The notes: generated from the sequence alone by a model not told the origin. Shown: positions 33,476-46,006, counted from the stretch's first letter. The stretch is 64,000 nt of DNA from Trichosporon coremiiforme (GCA_039545355.1 BCJJ01000012.1:186001-250000); one strand, 5' to 3'. A program made the numbers and translations.

Positions 33476-36400
33476 TTATGCTGGGTCCTCCATGACGAGG
33501 TCGTTCTTCTTCAACCAAGCGACGAAACGTTTCAATACCCTCGTGCCGTCAATGGGGATACCCTTCTTCTCGAGCGCCGTCGCAGACGGCACACCATTAC
33601 TCAGCGTGCGCAGCGAGCCAAGCATTATGAGCGCGCGCTTGGCGCGCGTCAAGCCGACATTGAGTCGGCGCCAGTCACCGAGGAAACCGAGGAAGCCACC
33701 CGTGTTGCTGCGCACAGTGCTGAAAATAATGACGGCTTTTTCGCGTCCTTCAAACCCGTCCACGGTGCGGATTTCGATGTCCTCGATCTCGCGCGCACGT
33801 TCGTGACCGAGCCACTGTCGGAATGCCCGTTGACGGCGTTCGTCGATGGTGAGGAACTCGGTGATGAGGCGGATTTGCGCACTGTACGGCGCGATTACGC
33901 CGATGTCTGATCCCTTCAGGTCGGGATTTGACGCCAGTAGGTCAGCGACGATGTCGCAGACCCTACCCGCTTCGTGATGATTCGCGATGGAGCGGTTCTG
34001 GGGCGACTCCGGGAAGTCGTGGTTAAGGAACGTGAGAGACTTTGAGCTCTCGCCGTCCGGCAGGAGGAACGCGGTTGTTGGCGGATGCAAAGCGGGATCG
34101 ACCTGGCCGTTCAACACTGTACCGTCTTTCAGTTGGCCGTTGTAGAAAGCCTCGCTGGAGAATGCGGCGATGGACGGATGCATGCGGTACTGCGTGTCGA
34201 GCATGATCGAGGGTACGACTGATGTTAGCTTTCGAAACACAGCTCAAGAACTTACCCTTTTCGTGGATAAGGCGCTCGAAGAGACTGGTGCCTAGGCCGC
34301 CTTGCTGCGCAGCCTCCGAGATGATGACGGGTGGGAGCTGCTTGTGGTCACCGATGATGGCGACTTGCGCGCTTCCCTTCGTGAGCGGGACGATCGAGAG
34401 AGGCTCGGTAGCCATGCTCGCCTCATCGAGGAAGACGAAGGGGAAGTCGATAACCTCGAGCACGCGAGAGGTGGCCGACAAACAGGTCGTGCACACGACA
34501 TCAGCGTCCCGTAGGACTTCAGCCTGGAGTCGCCGCTTCAGCAGGTAGATGCGCCCGTTAAGCTTGCCGATCTCCTTTTGCTTGGCTTCCCGCTGCGGGC
34601 CGGCCAGATTCTCGCTGAGCTCGGCCTGCAGTGTCTCCTTGGAGTTGCGCGCCCGGTTCAGCACAGGGTAGGCAGGGTGCTGTTCGATTCGCGCTTCAAG
34701 CGTGTCGGCCTCGACTCGTGGAGAGACACGGTCTGGTGATCCAAACCGCACCGTATTAACGCCCTGCGTCTTGAGGCCCTCGACGAGGTTGTCGACGGCG
34801 ACATTGGTGTGCGCGCACACCAAGATAGGATGCGGGATCTGCCAGTGCTGCTTCAGTAGCTTGATCGTCTCCACGATGACTCGCGTCTTCCCCGTTCCCG
34901 GAGGCTGAGCGTTAGCTTGCTATCTCATCTTGATCGAAGCTTACCCCTTGGACTAAGCTGAGTCGTTCGCTAAGCATCATGGCAATTGCACGTGTCTGAC
35001 TTGGGTTCAGCGGCACATGTGGGTCGCCCTCAACCGCAACCGGCACCCTTCCCTCGGGCACTCTGTAGCGGCGAGCCCACGAGTCGATGAGCTTGTTGGG
35101 GCTGAGAATGCCGCGTGGCGAGGAGTCATCGTAGTCGATACCGGTTGACGCTTCCATGTCCTCAGGCTTCATCTCAGCGACCTGGGCGGCGATCTCGTCT
35201 ATCTTTCCGGATCCCGGTGTGAGCAGCGGCTGGCAGTGTGACTGGAAGCGGCGCAGAATCAAATCGCGTAAGCCAGTACCGATAAGGATTTCCTGTGGCC
35301 TCTGGCGCCTCATTGTCACCGCCAGCGCCTCGTCCTCCGGATCCTGATCATCAAGGGCTGCTGGCAGCGACTGCTGGTCCTGCAGCACCGGGTCTAGATT
35401 CAGGCGGTCAATGGCCTCACGCTGCTTCTGGATCGCAAAGTCGCTCACGCCAAGGTCGATTCTGCCCGTTAGCTTGAGTGCCGCAGCTCAAAGCCTTCGT
35501 AGCTACTCACCTCCACGTTCCCTGCTCGACGTCTTCCGGTAGCTCAGGCAGCAGTATCCTCACGACGCCTCGGCTGATCATGAAGACACTTCCCTTCACC
35601 CGCTCACCCTCGATTTCGAAAGCGTCCTGACACGGGTGTGTCCGACTCAGAATGACAGTGGCGCCAGGCTCGAACTGGCTTGGCGGTAACGGTTTCGTCC
35701 CATCACTTCCCCACCGGGAGAAGGATACGACAACGCCGTGAACCTTGTATCGAGGTTGCCACTCCAGTGAGCCAGCGAGCCCGTTCATCATGAACCCTTC
35801 CGAACGCAGCTGGTGGTCGGACCATGACGCTAGTCGGTTGTCGAGCTGAGCCTCAGCCTCAGCCTGTTCTGCCAGCAATAGTGGGACAAAACTGGGTGTC
35901 AGCTAATCTTCGGGTACGAGGGCGCAGCTGATGCGCTCGGCGTCCGGTCAAGTCACCCACACTCACTGGTCCGAATATCGCCTTAGCTCCGCCCACCCGC
36001 TCTCCGTCTCGTTCATCTTGGTCATCTTCGGCATTACGCGCGGCGTCTCGGGATACCACCACTTCTGCCATGTGGGTAGCCCGTACGTGTCAAACTTTGG
36101 GCGGCGGCGATCGCGCCAGTCAAACCGGCTCGGACCGTCTATCGGCGGGGGATCGAACGGCGAGGTCGACTCGAGCGTCCGCGTCCGCCGGCGCGGCTTC
36201 TTCAATGCCTCCTCATATGTTGGATGCTCCTCTGAAGGGGCTGGAGGAAGGTGTTCATCAAACGACCGCGGATGTGTGCCTTCCTCGGGCGCGTGGTCGA
36301 AGAACGCATCCGCGAGCTCGGGGTCGTCCACGCCCCCAATGTCTACCGCGGCAGCAGCTGCGTCAGAGTGCATGGACTCGGCGAGGGAGGGACAGTGGGC

Positions 36401-36655
36401 TGTCGCATGGTATGGTGGTCTCTGTGGATATGTCGCGATCACGTCGTATTCTGGCGGAGTCGCGACGGCAGGTGCGAGGGAGCGTGACGAGTCGCTCGTG
36501 TGGATGACCCGTCGACGAGCGGGGTCGTAATAGCTGAACCCAGGGCGGCATAGCCGCGCTGGATTTAGCGTGGGTGCTCGGAGCAGTGTGGATGGCGCTG
36601 CCTGGTGCAGCGACTTGTCGCGTGTCGGGTCGCGATGTTGATGGAGGAATGTCAA
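33476..36655 (-). CDS. Superfamily 1 helicase, UPF1/IGHMBP2-like, possibly mitochondrial
   Basis: ATP-dependent DNA/RNA helicase. Exons (minus): up to 35967, then 35891..35511, 35461..34945, 34904..34256 and 34218..33476. Motifs in order: LNPSQTRAIAMML (Q region), Walker A GPPGTGKT, VCAHTNVAVDNL (Ia), VFLDEASMATEP (II), IIGDHKQLPPVI (III), SIMLDTQYRMHP (IV), VDGFEGREKAVIIFSTVRSN (V) and LNVGLTRAKRALIMLG (VI). The Walker A is split by an intron after its first Gly. Upstream lies a UPF1-like beta-barrel region (GATVILSRTHP). The 5' end is unresolved: the frame is open to 36655 but has no ATG before 36373. The Arg-rich upstream part resembles a mitochondrial presequence, so a short extra 5' exon is possible. 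At most 992 residues from this frame. Confidence 0.85.
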
Positions 36656-36906
36656 GTTGATTGTTTACAGTACAGACGCGTCGCCATGTGCGGCTTGTCA
36701 CAACTCCTGCCGTTGGCCACCGGTTGCTGCCGTCATTTTTCATTACGCCTGCTGCAATGTCCACCGTCCAGTGGCGGTGGCGTATTTCGACCAACCACCA
36801 GAATGCAAACACTCCCTATCAACAGATGTTCAAAGTCTGCATGGGATAATGCACACGTCTGCTAGACGTGTTCTACGTGGTATTCTATATCTTAGTCTTA
36901 CAATGT

Positions 36907-39169
36907 TCAATGCCTTCGCTTCTCATCGATGCCGGGGATAGCCTCAAGTTTGCCGACCTCGGCGCCGGCGTTTTTGTCGTTCGAAGATCCATCGCGGTGG
37001 TAGTCCTCGAGCACAAAGTCCATCTTGCCATTGTCACGGTCCGGGCTTGTCAACCGCGCGTACTCGAGGTACATGCGGAACATGTAGACCTGCAGGTCTT
37101 CGTACCGCAGTGTCTTCTCAGCCCAACACTGTCCGTTGAGTGCGATACGGCGGGCGACCTCATCGTGACCTCCCTTGCCGTCCATAGAGCCGCGGAAGAA
37201 GGACATGATCGAGTACAGGTCCGAGTAGTCGACCTTGGTTGGGACGTACGCATACCACTCGGGCAGGATGTGCGAGAACCATTCAGGGAACACGGTGGAC
37301 TTGATGACGACGTTGAAGGCCAGCATCAGGCGAGGGAAGCGCGAGGACCAAGCATTGCCGTCAAGCTGTTTGTCAGTTACATGCTCTTATGCTCAGACAA
37401 GAAACTCACGTCGAGAATGTACTTGAACTCATTTGCCTTGTCCTTGCCCTCGAGCTCGGCAAAGTCGATCTCAGCCGCCATCTCGTCGCAGGTGCCATCG
37501 TTTCCATCGCACTGCCACGGGCCACCAACGAGCTTGGCATCCGTGTAGAACTGTCCGAGCTTGTTCGTGGGACGGTTTACCATTCGGGCCGCGCCGCTCG
37601 CGTCCTTCGGCTCCATAATTGTCATCGGCTCGGAGCTCTTGCTATTCGCGAGCCAGTGAAGACGTTCGCGCTGCGAGTGTCTCCACTTGGAACTTGCGCC
37701 CTTGTTGTGCTCCATTCCGGTGGCACGTCCACGCCAATAGAGCTTGGCCTTCTTGTCGTTCCACTTGGGGTCGTAGCCGACATCGTGTCTGTTGGCCCTG
37801 AAGAAGGGGGTAACGAGAATGTCGCCGTTCAGAGCGGTCTTCGACAGAGCAAAGATGGGGTAAAGGGTGTTGTGCGGCTGGGGGTGGCTGTCCTTGTTGT
37901 GCTCCTCCAAGAACATTCCGTGCTTCTCCATGATGGAGGGGTGAGTGCACGGGTCCATGGCCGGGAGGTGGTCGTGGATGAAGGTGCCGGGGCCGTGGGT
38001 CTCAACCTCACCGCGGTGCAGGGGCGAGTCCTCTCCGCACATCTTCTTCCAGTCGCGCTCGAGGTGATCGACGTCGTGGGGGAACTTCACAGGCCGTTGG
38101 GCAAGCGCAGCGTCGACGAGTTCCTTCTGGGGACCCGCCTCCAGCTGGATCGAAGGCTGGTCATGGATGGTGAATGTGGCTCGGAAGTCGTGAAGCAGGT
38201 GCAGGAAGGGCTCCATGATGTTGACCTGGTCGTCCGCACGCGCGCGCGAGATGGACCACAGATCCCGGGCATAATCGTCGTTCCACTGAATCTCCGCCTT
38301 GCCATCCTTGACAATGATGGTGTAAGTCTCGACGATCTTCTCGGCCTCCTTCGTACGCTCGGCGAGCGTCTCCTTCGGAAGACCGTAGTAGGGAAGGAGT
38401 GACTCCATGATCCTGAGAGGTTGTCAGTGATGGCCCGTGCAGTGACTCATCGCGGCCCAGACCGGTGCCTTCTCTGCGCCAGATCCCTGCGGCGTATCGG
38501 TGTCCCGAATCACAGGGCGCAGACGAGTTCGAGCGCGCCCCCAAGACTCCGAAGTTGGCCACACAGCCCGAAATAACTTACGAATCAAACTCGTCGATGA
38601 GCAGCGTGTTTTGCGAATGAGCAAACAACCACCACTGGTCGAAGCCCTTGGGCGGTGGTCGCTGCCACTTGTCCTCGTACTTGCGGACGGCCTCCTCGAG
38701 CGTCTTGCTCTGGGTGTTCAACATGTGGTTCCACTTGTCCTCTCCGTCGCGCAGCAGTTTCAGGATTGGGTTCGCCTTGATGTCGGCGGGAAACCTCGCT
38801 GGTGTGGTTCTTCAGTCGAACGTTGCCGGGCGACACGAGGTCGAGTTCAATAGTGTCCACCAGCGCCTTCTCCTCATCCGTGAGCGCATCGAACGGGGAG
38901 AGGAAAAGACAGTTGCCATTCGCGTCCCACTCCGGCGGCGGGCGGGACTTGGAGTTGCTGAGAATGGGCGGTGTCCACTTGTCTGGGGACTGATAGGACG
39001 AGTCGGCATATCCACCACGGCCTGGGGCGATGACAGGCGGGAGCGTGTGGGGGGCAAAGTTGAAAAGGACGAGGAAGACGGCCACGATAGTCCCCAGAGC
39101 GTACAGCATACGCCGTGAGACGAAAGGCCGCGCCCAGGCGGCGCACGGAACGGAGAAAGTGACGGCCAT
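36907..39169 (-). CDS. CAP10/GT90 family glycosyltransferase, one-base frame break in exon 1
   Basis: Golgi-type glycosyltransferase related to cryptococcal Cap10/Cxt xylosyltransferases that build capsule and glycan side chains. Exons 39169..38582, 38412..37410 and 37365..36907. A single N-terminal membrane anchor ([18 protein letters not shown]) predicts type II topology. Family motifs: [67 protein letters not shown] and [20 protein letters not shown]. Exon 1 is one base too long for its phase. Before about 38800 the frame gives [11 protein letters not shown]; after it the homologous sequence ([20 protein letters not shown]) is in the next frame. Removing a 19-nt GT...AG segment (gtttcccgccgacatcaag) would also restore the frame but is implausibly short for an intron. 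So this is a pseudogene, a sequencing error, or an unusual splice event. Confidence 0.85.
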
Positions 39170-40694
39170 GGCTGCAGCAGAAAGCTACACGGCTAAGGGC
39201 GGGCTAGCCTATGTGCTGCGCGAAATTCGGAGGTCGTAAGCCGAGATCTGTGCGGTGCAGGTGTTGGAGTATGGGCGTGTGGGCGTTGAGACGTCGAGAA
39301 AAGATAGAGATAAAGACTGCGAAAGAAACAAGTGGCGACCGCGTGTTGCTGTGGGATGCGGAGGAAGGTAAAGGATGGCAGTCGCACGCTGTGTGTGTGG
39401 GCCGAACGATTTAGGTTGGGTGAGGGTGTGTAGGTCTGGGGCGGCGTGTGTCGCAAGAGTCGCAGTCAGGACGCAGGCACTCGCGCGCAGCGCGGCTTGT
39501 TCGGTTGGGCTGGTGCACTACGCACTAGGAACGCTCTCCTACCAGCTAGCGCGGAAAGTTGGCCAGCGAGTACCTGGGTGTTGCTCGGGTGCGTGCCGTG
39601 GGCTTTCACGAGTCGTATGCTTGCAATGCTAACCACCGCAGGCCGACCGTAATCCAGAGCGTGTGAGTGCGCAGAGTGTAAAGGCGATATGGGTGAGAGT
39701 ATCGGATGCAGAAAGGGGGCTGCACAGCTTGCCGTCTGTTTGCGGACAGTTCACGGGACGTATTCGAATGTCGGGTGGAGGGCGGAATCTGGAACCAAGT
39801 ATAGCCCGTCCACGGATGCGCTCACGGCATGCCAGCGCAGGACAATGGCGAGCGCCGCAAGAGTGGCGTACTGACGTGCCAAAAGGACCTCGCCCCCGTT
39901 CCAATCTGAGAGCTCTCCTTGTGCTGCGGCGGTGCTACGAGCAGCGGCGCACCGGTCGCGCACATCGGCGTCTCGGACCCGTACAACGCTACGGAGTACA
40001 ACACAGCCGCGGGTCACACGTTCGATCAGAGGATCAGCGGGCTGCGCCGCGTGTCTCGTATGCGTCAGGCGCGTCGCAGAGGAATTAGGGCGCCGCTTCT
40101 AATTGGTATGGCGCCGGGGTTGAAACGCTCCCATTTCCTTTAGACCTGCACACCGCCCTGCGTACGGATCTTGGCGCATGCGTCTGCTCCTGATTCGCTC
40201 AAATCGCTCAAGCATACGAAAGATGGGCCAGCCGGCCTGCCGGGGAGCTCGCCGAGACTGCACGAAAAGCACCGTTCTCCGCGATTTCCATGCTGAAGTT
40301 CAAGAACAAGAAGCGTGTCAATGTAAGACCATCGATCCTCACCTAAGGGTGAAGGGATCACGGTGACGCCAAGATAGACATGAATGCGGTTGCCGCTGCC
40401 CGCTGCGCATCAATTATAGATGCTCCGCCGCAGCGCACGGTCCGCCTCATTGCTCGGGCCGGCTTCCAGACTTTCGAAGCACATTTAAACATAGAGATCC
40501 AGCGCCGCCGCACAGGGACCGACTCATCACGTGATGCCGGCGGATTAGGCGTGAGACATCTTTCGAGCGCCTTCCACTTCAACCCCAGTGGCGGGCCTAG
40601 CGCCTCCACCTTCCTCGCGATCGTCACAATCGACTTCTGGCGCGCAACTCGCGCTGGACAACAACATTATCAATCCCTCACTCCTTCGATCATC
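39170..40694. other. Intergenic between divergent CAP10-like and RPB9 genes
   Basis: 1.5 kb holding two promoters. No coding or RNA gene is supported. Confidence 0.5.
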
Positions 40695-41325
40695 ATGCCG
40701 TCGCTTCGATTCTGTGGCGAGTGGTGAGTTTCTCGCATCCCCTCTTCTTCGCTCTTTGGACTCTCGACCCATTCCCGTCTATCAAACCACCTCGGACGAG
40801 CATAGCTGACATAGCAGCAACAACCTGTTGTACCCTCGAGTAAGCTCGGTGGCAACGGTCTCTTACTAACGTCCAGTCGGACAACAACTCGAAGGTTCTC
40901 CTCTACCAGTGCCGTAACTGCAACTACGCCGAGAACGCGACGCACGACCCGGACTCTGCGCCTTGCGTGTACAAGAATGACCTGTTGACGGTCGCGAGGT
41001 GAGTCGTCCTTCCTCCGGCGGTGTGCTACTCCTGCATTTCTTCTTAGCCCCACCAGCCTTACCAGGGCGCGTGAATAATCGGGAAGGGGCTGGGCTATGC
41101 TTTCCGTATCATCAGCTGACATACAGGGAGCAGCCTGGTGAGACGAAGGACCTCGAGACGGACCCGACGCTGCAGCGTTCCCCGATCCAGTGCTCGCACT
41201 GTGGGCAGCACGGTGCGGTGTTTTACCAGGACCAGGCCAAGCGTCAGACGACCAACATGACGCTCTTCTACTACTGCGTGCACTGCAAGCACCTGTTCCG
41301 CGACCCGAAGGTCAAGACGCGATGA
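40695..41325 (+). CDS. RPB9: RNA polymerase II subunit RPB9
   Basis: Small zinc-ribbon subunit of RNA polymerase II, involved in start-site choice, elongation and proofreading. Four exons: 40695..40723, 40818..40839, 40877..40998 and 41127..41325 (123 aa; yeast 122 aa). The first two exons are only 29 and 22 nt, but both are needed to build MPSLRFCGECNNLLYPR with the first zinc pair. The second pair is CRNCNY, followed by ATHDPDSAPCVYKNDLL. The C-terminal ribbon is SPIQCSHCGQHGAVFYQDQ ... YYCVHCKHLF. All eight zinc cysteines needed for two ribbons appear present. Branch sites gctgac and actaac precede acceptors. Length and motif order leave little doubt. Confidence 0.95.
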
Positions 41326-41752
41326 TCGAGTTCGTGGGCAGGAAGGGAAGGGGCTGGGTCGCAGGCGGGCTGACAGTCTCGTTCGCGTTTGTCTCCAGAC
41401 CCGGATCGGAGTGATGGCGAAGGCGCGGCCCCAGGATCGGCGGTGTGGATGATCAATGTCCCAGGTTTCGGTTCCAGTTTCTAGAAGGTAGAGGGTGTAG
41501 ACGGACAGGACGTAGAGCAGGCAGTGTTTTCGGCATATGCATTGTATTTGTACAGTAATAACCTAGCGGAGAGTGTCCCATGCGTTTCCGACTGCCTGTG
41601 CGATCTGCGACAAATGCATAGGGAATAAAAATGAACGTTGGGTTCAGAGACGTTGGCAAAAGGTAAAAAGAGATAACTAAAGACCGGGGGTGTCACACTC
41701 TAACGACTCGTTCTAACTTGCGCTTTCCTTGCGCCCTTCCTTCGACCACAGA
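41326..41752. other. Convergent 3' region between RPB9 and SEY1
   Basis: 427 bp between two stop codons on opposite strands. It should hold both polyadenylation regions; no gene seen. Confidence 0.6.
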
Positions 41753-44382
41753 CTACTTCTCGAGGAACTGGGTGTCGAGCCTCGTCTCCTCGAGCTCATG
41801 CACCGACGGTCCGCGGCGGACCTCTCTCCTCTTCTCCGTCGCATTGACAGCGACGGGAACAGCGACGCGTTGCTGCTGGGGCTCGGCAAACGCCTCGCGC
41901 ATCTTGTCCGTCGCGATGCGCTTCACCTCTCCCGTGACCGTGCGTGCGATCTGGAAGAGCGGGCCCGCAAGTCCAAGCTGCAGGACAATGTATGCCGACG
42001 CGGCGGCGACGAGCAGCATGGCAAAGTACAGCGGGTTGAAGAGGACGGCCATCGCCTCGTTCCAGCCCAGCACCACGAGCGCGCCGTACATCCACAGCGG
42101 CACTTGGGAGATGCTCGACACCATGCTCCGCTTCGCCTCGACGTAGGCTGCGTCCGCGTCGCGCTTGAACCGCGTCTCGAGGCCGCGTAGCCGCGTAGGA
42201 GAGACTAGCGTCCACGCTGTGGAGGGGTCGAACGCCTCCGGGTCCATGTCCACGTCCAGCGCGTCGGGCTCGGGAAGCTCGGGCAGCTTCTCCTCCACTG
42301 GGCTCACGGTCGCATAGAGGGGGAGCAGGGCGAGGGTCTCCTCCCGCGCCTTCTTGAAGGCGCCGTCCAGGTCATCCTCGGGCTTCCACACGCGCGGCAC
42401 GCCCGCGTCGTCGTACCGGAACCGGTCCTCGAAGCTGCCCCTCAGCGTCGAGAGCACGACCGTGTCGGCCGTCTGCTCCTCGAGCTTCTTCCTCAGCGCG
42501 AGCCAAACACGGGAGTGCAGGGCGGAGAGGGCGGCGCGGTTCTCGTCCTCGGTGCAGTTGTAGCTCGCCGCCTTGGCGCGGTATGCCTTCTCGCCGCCCG
42601 CGGTCGCGGTCTTGTACGACGCCAGGACCGTGTCCCACATCTCCTTGTTAGGCTTGGAGAGGGCGAGCTCGACGGGCTCGGCCAGTTGCCGCTTCACCGT
42701 GCGCTCGATGCCGTTCACCATCTTCTTCGTCTCGTCTGCGCGGCTGCGGTCCGCAATCGTCTGCAGGTCCTCGTCCAGGCTGTCCAGCTCGGTCGCGTAG
42801 TCCCACTCGCTGTCTTCGAGCGTCGCCTCTTTAGCTGTCTCGACGAAGGTCTCGCGCGCCTCGCGAGTGCAACGCGACACAACCTCGGCAAAGTCGTAGC
42901 TCGGCGCCTTGAGCGAGGTCGCGATGCCCTCGGCGAACTGCGTCGTGGCCTGCTTCCGCGCATTCTTCAGCTGGTTCAGGTACATCGGCAGCAGAACGGC
43001 GTGCAGCGTGTTGAGCAGGTCGAGGCGCTTGCGCTGGTACACGCCAGAGTGGTAGCGGGACGCGGCGGCGTCGAAGTTGGTCGCGGCGACCTTGAGCCAG
43101 TCGCCCATCGATGAGCCGAGGCCCAGAACGACCGATCCCGCCTCGAGCGGCTTGCGGAGAGCCTTTGCGCTCGAATTGAAGAGCTCAATGACGCCCGTCG
43201 CGATCTCGTCACACCGGAACTGGGCGAGCAGCTCCTGCTGCGTCGGCAGGTCCAGGTCCTTGTTCTCAAGCACCTGCTGCCAGATGCCGTCCATGTAGAA
43301 CGGCACACCGTCGGCAGGGATGCGCTTGTGGTACGCAGGCTGGAACACATAGTCCTTGCGGGCGCGATCGGTGAAACGGTTGCGAAGCTCGATCACGGAC
43401 TCCTCAAACTTCTCGGGAAGAAGAATCTTGTGCGGAAGCGCAGCAAAGTCGAGGTCGAAATAGTCAGTCAGCTTGGTGTCGGCCAGGTGAGGAGGCTTCG
43501 ACAGACCAGCCCAGATCTTCTCCATGTCCGCCGTCAGCGTCGCCGTCAGGTTGGACAGCGGGGTGGCGCCGACGTGGTCGCGGATGACGAAGAGGATCAG
43601 CGTCTTGTCCTTGGAGCGACCCTTGTCGGCGTCGCCTCCGAACAGGCCGAGGTTCACTTCGAACACGGTCTTCAGGAGGCCCATGTTGGCTCCCTGGTAC
43701 AGGCCAATCTGATGCTCCCTTATATCAGTTTCAAGCTGCCGGCACGGGCTCACCAGAGGTTCACGATCAACACCTCAGTCGACGCGAGCGAGAATAGCGC
43801 ACTCTTGCGCTCAAAGTCCTGGTCTTCTCCTCGCTCTCGACCGTCCGTGCCCTCGACATCCATCACTAGCGTAGAGCTGTACGCTGACGGGCACATCCAG
43901 ATACCCTTGGTAGTTTGTTGACGCCTAGACTCGTCCATGACGTCGAAGCTGGTACCGAATAGCCGGTTCAGGAGCGTGGACTTTCCCGTCGACTGGGAGC
44001 CGAAGACGGCCACGATGTCGTAGGAGAAGCCCTTGTCGAGCATGCCCCACTTGTCCAGGGCCCTGGACAGGTCCTTACTGATGCAGGCGTCAGCGTCGGG
44101 GTGGCGTGACGGTCACTTCGGCCAGCTAGTAACCCACGTAAACTCCTGCTTCTCATTGACGATCTGCAACTGGGAGGTGCGCTTGGCGGGAGTGGTGTGG
44201 TTAGGCTGCGCGACTGGTGCCGAAACCGGGGCAGCAGTAACCGGAGCAACTTCAGGAGCCGCAGGAGCCGCAGCAGGTGTCGGAGCAGCTGTCGTGGTGG
44301 CGGCGGGAGGGTTGGGGACGACGGCGGGGGTAGGCGATGCCTCGGGGGCACTGGTGGGTGCGTTACCCGCTTCCTGGCTCAT
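41753..44382 (-). CDS. SEY1: Sey1/RHD3 dynamin-like GTPase for ER membrane fusion
   Basis: ER homotypic fusion GTPase of 844 aa. Exons 44382..44138, 44077..43754 and 43718..41753; the junctions restore [14 protein letters not shown] and [19 protein letters not shown]. GTPase motifs: G1 [13 protein letters not shown], switch region [12 protein letters not shown]3 [14 protein letters not shown] and G4 LFVIRDH. A long helical middle domain follows. Near the C-terminus two hydrophobic segments ([20 protein letters not shown] and [20 protein letters not shown]) form the membrane hairpin, with a cytosolic tail. The N-terminus is an Ala/Pro-rich low-complexity stretch of ~60 residues before the GTPase domain. 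The start at 44382 is the first ATG of the open frame and begins MSQEAGNAP. All core motifs are intact. Confidence 0.96.
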
Positions 44383-45275
44383 TGTGAGGGAAGTGGATTG
44401 TGTGTGGGGTGGTGGAAGCGATGGAGAAGTGAGGAGAAGGCGAAATGTTGATCTGTCGGTGCGCGCGTGCACCGAACTCCATGACGTGCCAACTGGTAGG
44501 GGTGTGAAGGGAGGGCCAATTAAGTGCTGTCACAGGCGTCAGCCTTGTTTGGTCCTATTTTACTGCATTCAAGTCTGGAGTCTGGCTTAGGCTATCGCTC
44601 AAGCTCGTCGTCTGAACGCGCTGACCGCCATAGGGCTCACGGCCCATGCTCACCGGGCATCCCTAGTGCCATGGCCCACGGACGACCCCGCTGTTTCAGA
44701 CTTTGACCGGCACACCGACGGACGAAATTTGGACACCTCCACCACTGACCTCCTTTGTCGGCCGGTCACCGGAGCGGGTATGCTAGCAATGTTTCTGCCT
44801 GCAAACGTGTTGCTCTTAGCCTCGCCGTCAAAGCAGGTTTGGCCACCCAAGATAGCACATTCCACGACCTCCGCTGCTGTTTGAGGCATTTAGGAACGCC
44901 TCTGTTCCATGGTAATGCCCTGCGCCAATAATCGGAATCGGCTCATCTTTGGAGCCGAACACCACCAAGAGATCGGCAAAATTACGTTCCACCTTCCAGC
45001 GCCCAGTCCATCCATCCACACATCACAACTGACCTCCCATGCGATCCCTCCACAACACATGCCACTCGGCCGCTCCGAGCACACAGCTAACTCGCACCCC
45101 AGGGCCCTCCAGAGACGTTTCGAGTTCGTCGTCCCCATTCGCGTGCGCTGCCACGTTCCTGAAAGATTCCCAGGTCGATGACGTTCCGAAGTCCTGCCAT
45201 CGCTGCTCCTTCTTTACTGCCATATGATATTCATTGTGGTCCTATGCGGATTTGCCCTTTCATGAGGACTGTTTT
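44383..45275. other. Intergenic, possibly with a decayed small gene
   Basis: 0.9 kb between SEY1 and COX4. The minus strand has several adjacent frames (45223-45023, 45019-44828, 44889-44650) of protein-like composition, but in different frames and with no joining splice sites I trust. Nothing is called. Confidence 0.4.
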
Positions 45276-46006
45276 CTAGTGGTGGCCGTGCGAGAGCGTG
45301 TCATGGGGCTCGTACTTGAGGGAGTAGACTGGAAGAGGTCAGCATACCTACTCAGGAGCCAGCCGCGAGATACCTACCAGAGCCGCACTCGGAGCAGCGG
45401 GCGTGCTTCTTCTCAGCGGTGACGTCGATCCAGAGGGTGTCGTGGGAGTCGGCGGGGAAGCCGGTGCAGCCGACCTGGCGGACGGGGTAGTAAGAGAAGA
45501 CCTCGATGGGGTCGGCGAGGGTGCCGATGCGGTCAGCCTCGAGGGGCTTCATGTCGAAGACGTCAATGCCCTGGACCTTGCCCATGAGCTCGAAACGCTC
45601 AATACCGGTGGCCTGCTGCTCGCTGTGCGTGTGAGCGTGTTTCCCAGCCTGGTGTGGCGCCGATCTATCCCGATCCTCCACTGTGCGATTCGAAGTCCAA
45701 TTATTCCACCCTTCCCAACCACAGTTCGACCTTCTACGCTCCTTCTTCTGCTCTCGGCGACCTCAAACACGACGCGAATGCACTCACTCAGTGGGCACTT
45801 GGCCAGGCTGGACTCCAGGGCCGCCACGAAGAGTTAGCATGCAAAACGAAGAAGGACTTGTGTCGATGGACATACAGGAGCTCGGGGGGCTGAGCACCGC
45901 CGAGGCGGATGGCGGAGAGGGAGAAAGCGCGGGCCGCGGGGCGGGCGGCGAGGGCGGGGCGGGCGACAGCCTGGGCGGCGCGGAAAGAGCGGAGGAGGGC
46001 GACCAT
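45276..46006 (-). CDS. COX4: Cytochrome c oxidase subunit 4 (mammalian Vb), mitochondrial
   Basis: Nuclear-encoded zinc-binding subunit of complex IV, 150 aa precursor. Proposed exons are 46006..45876, a 24-nt microexon 45807..45784, 45622..45378 and 45328..45276. The N-terminus MVALLRSFRAAQAVARPAL is an Arg/Ala-rich presequence. Core motifs: QQATGIERFELMGK, DVFDMKPLEADRIGTLADPI, VGCTGFPADSHDTLWI and CSECGSVYSLKYEP; the last is completed only by splicing out an intron at 45377-45329. The zinc ligands (Cys, His, C-x2-C) are all present. The microexon is the least certain part: its donor (GTGCAT) is weak and a GTGAGT four bases earlier would break the frame. Start chosen by the presequence. Confidence 0.9.

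Noticed and set aside
37389..38402. 337-codon plus-strand frame
   Set aside because: Antisense to exon 2 of the CAP10-like gene, which has the real family motifs.
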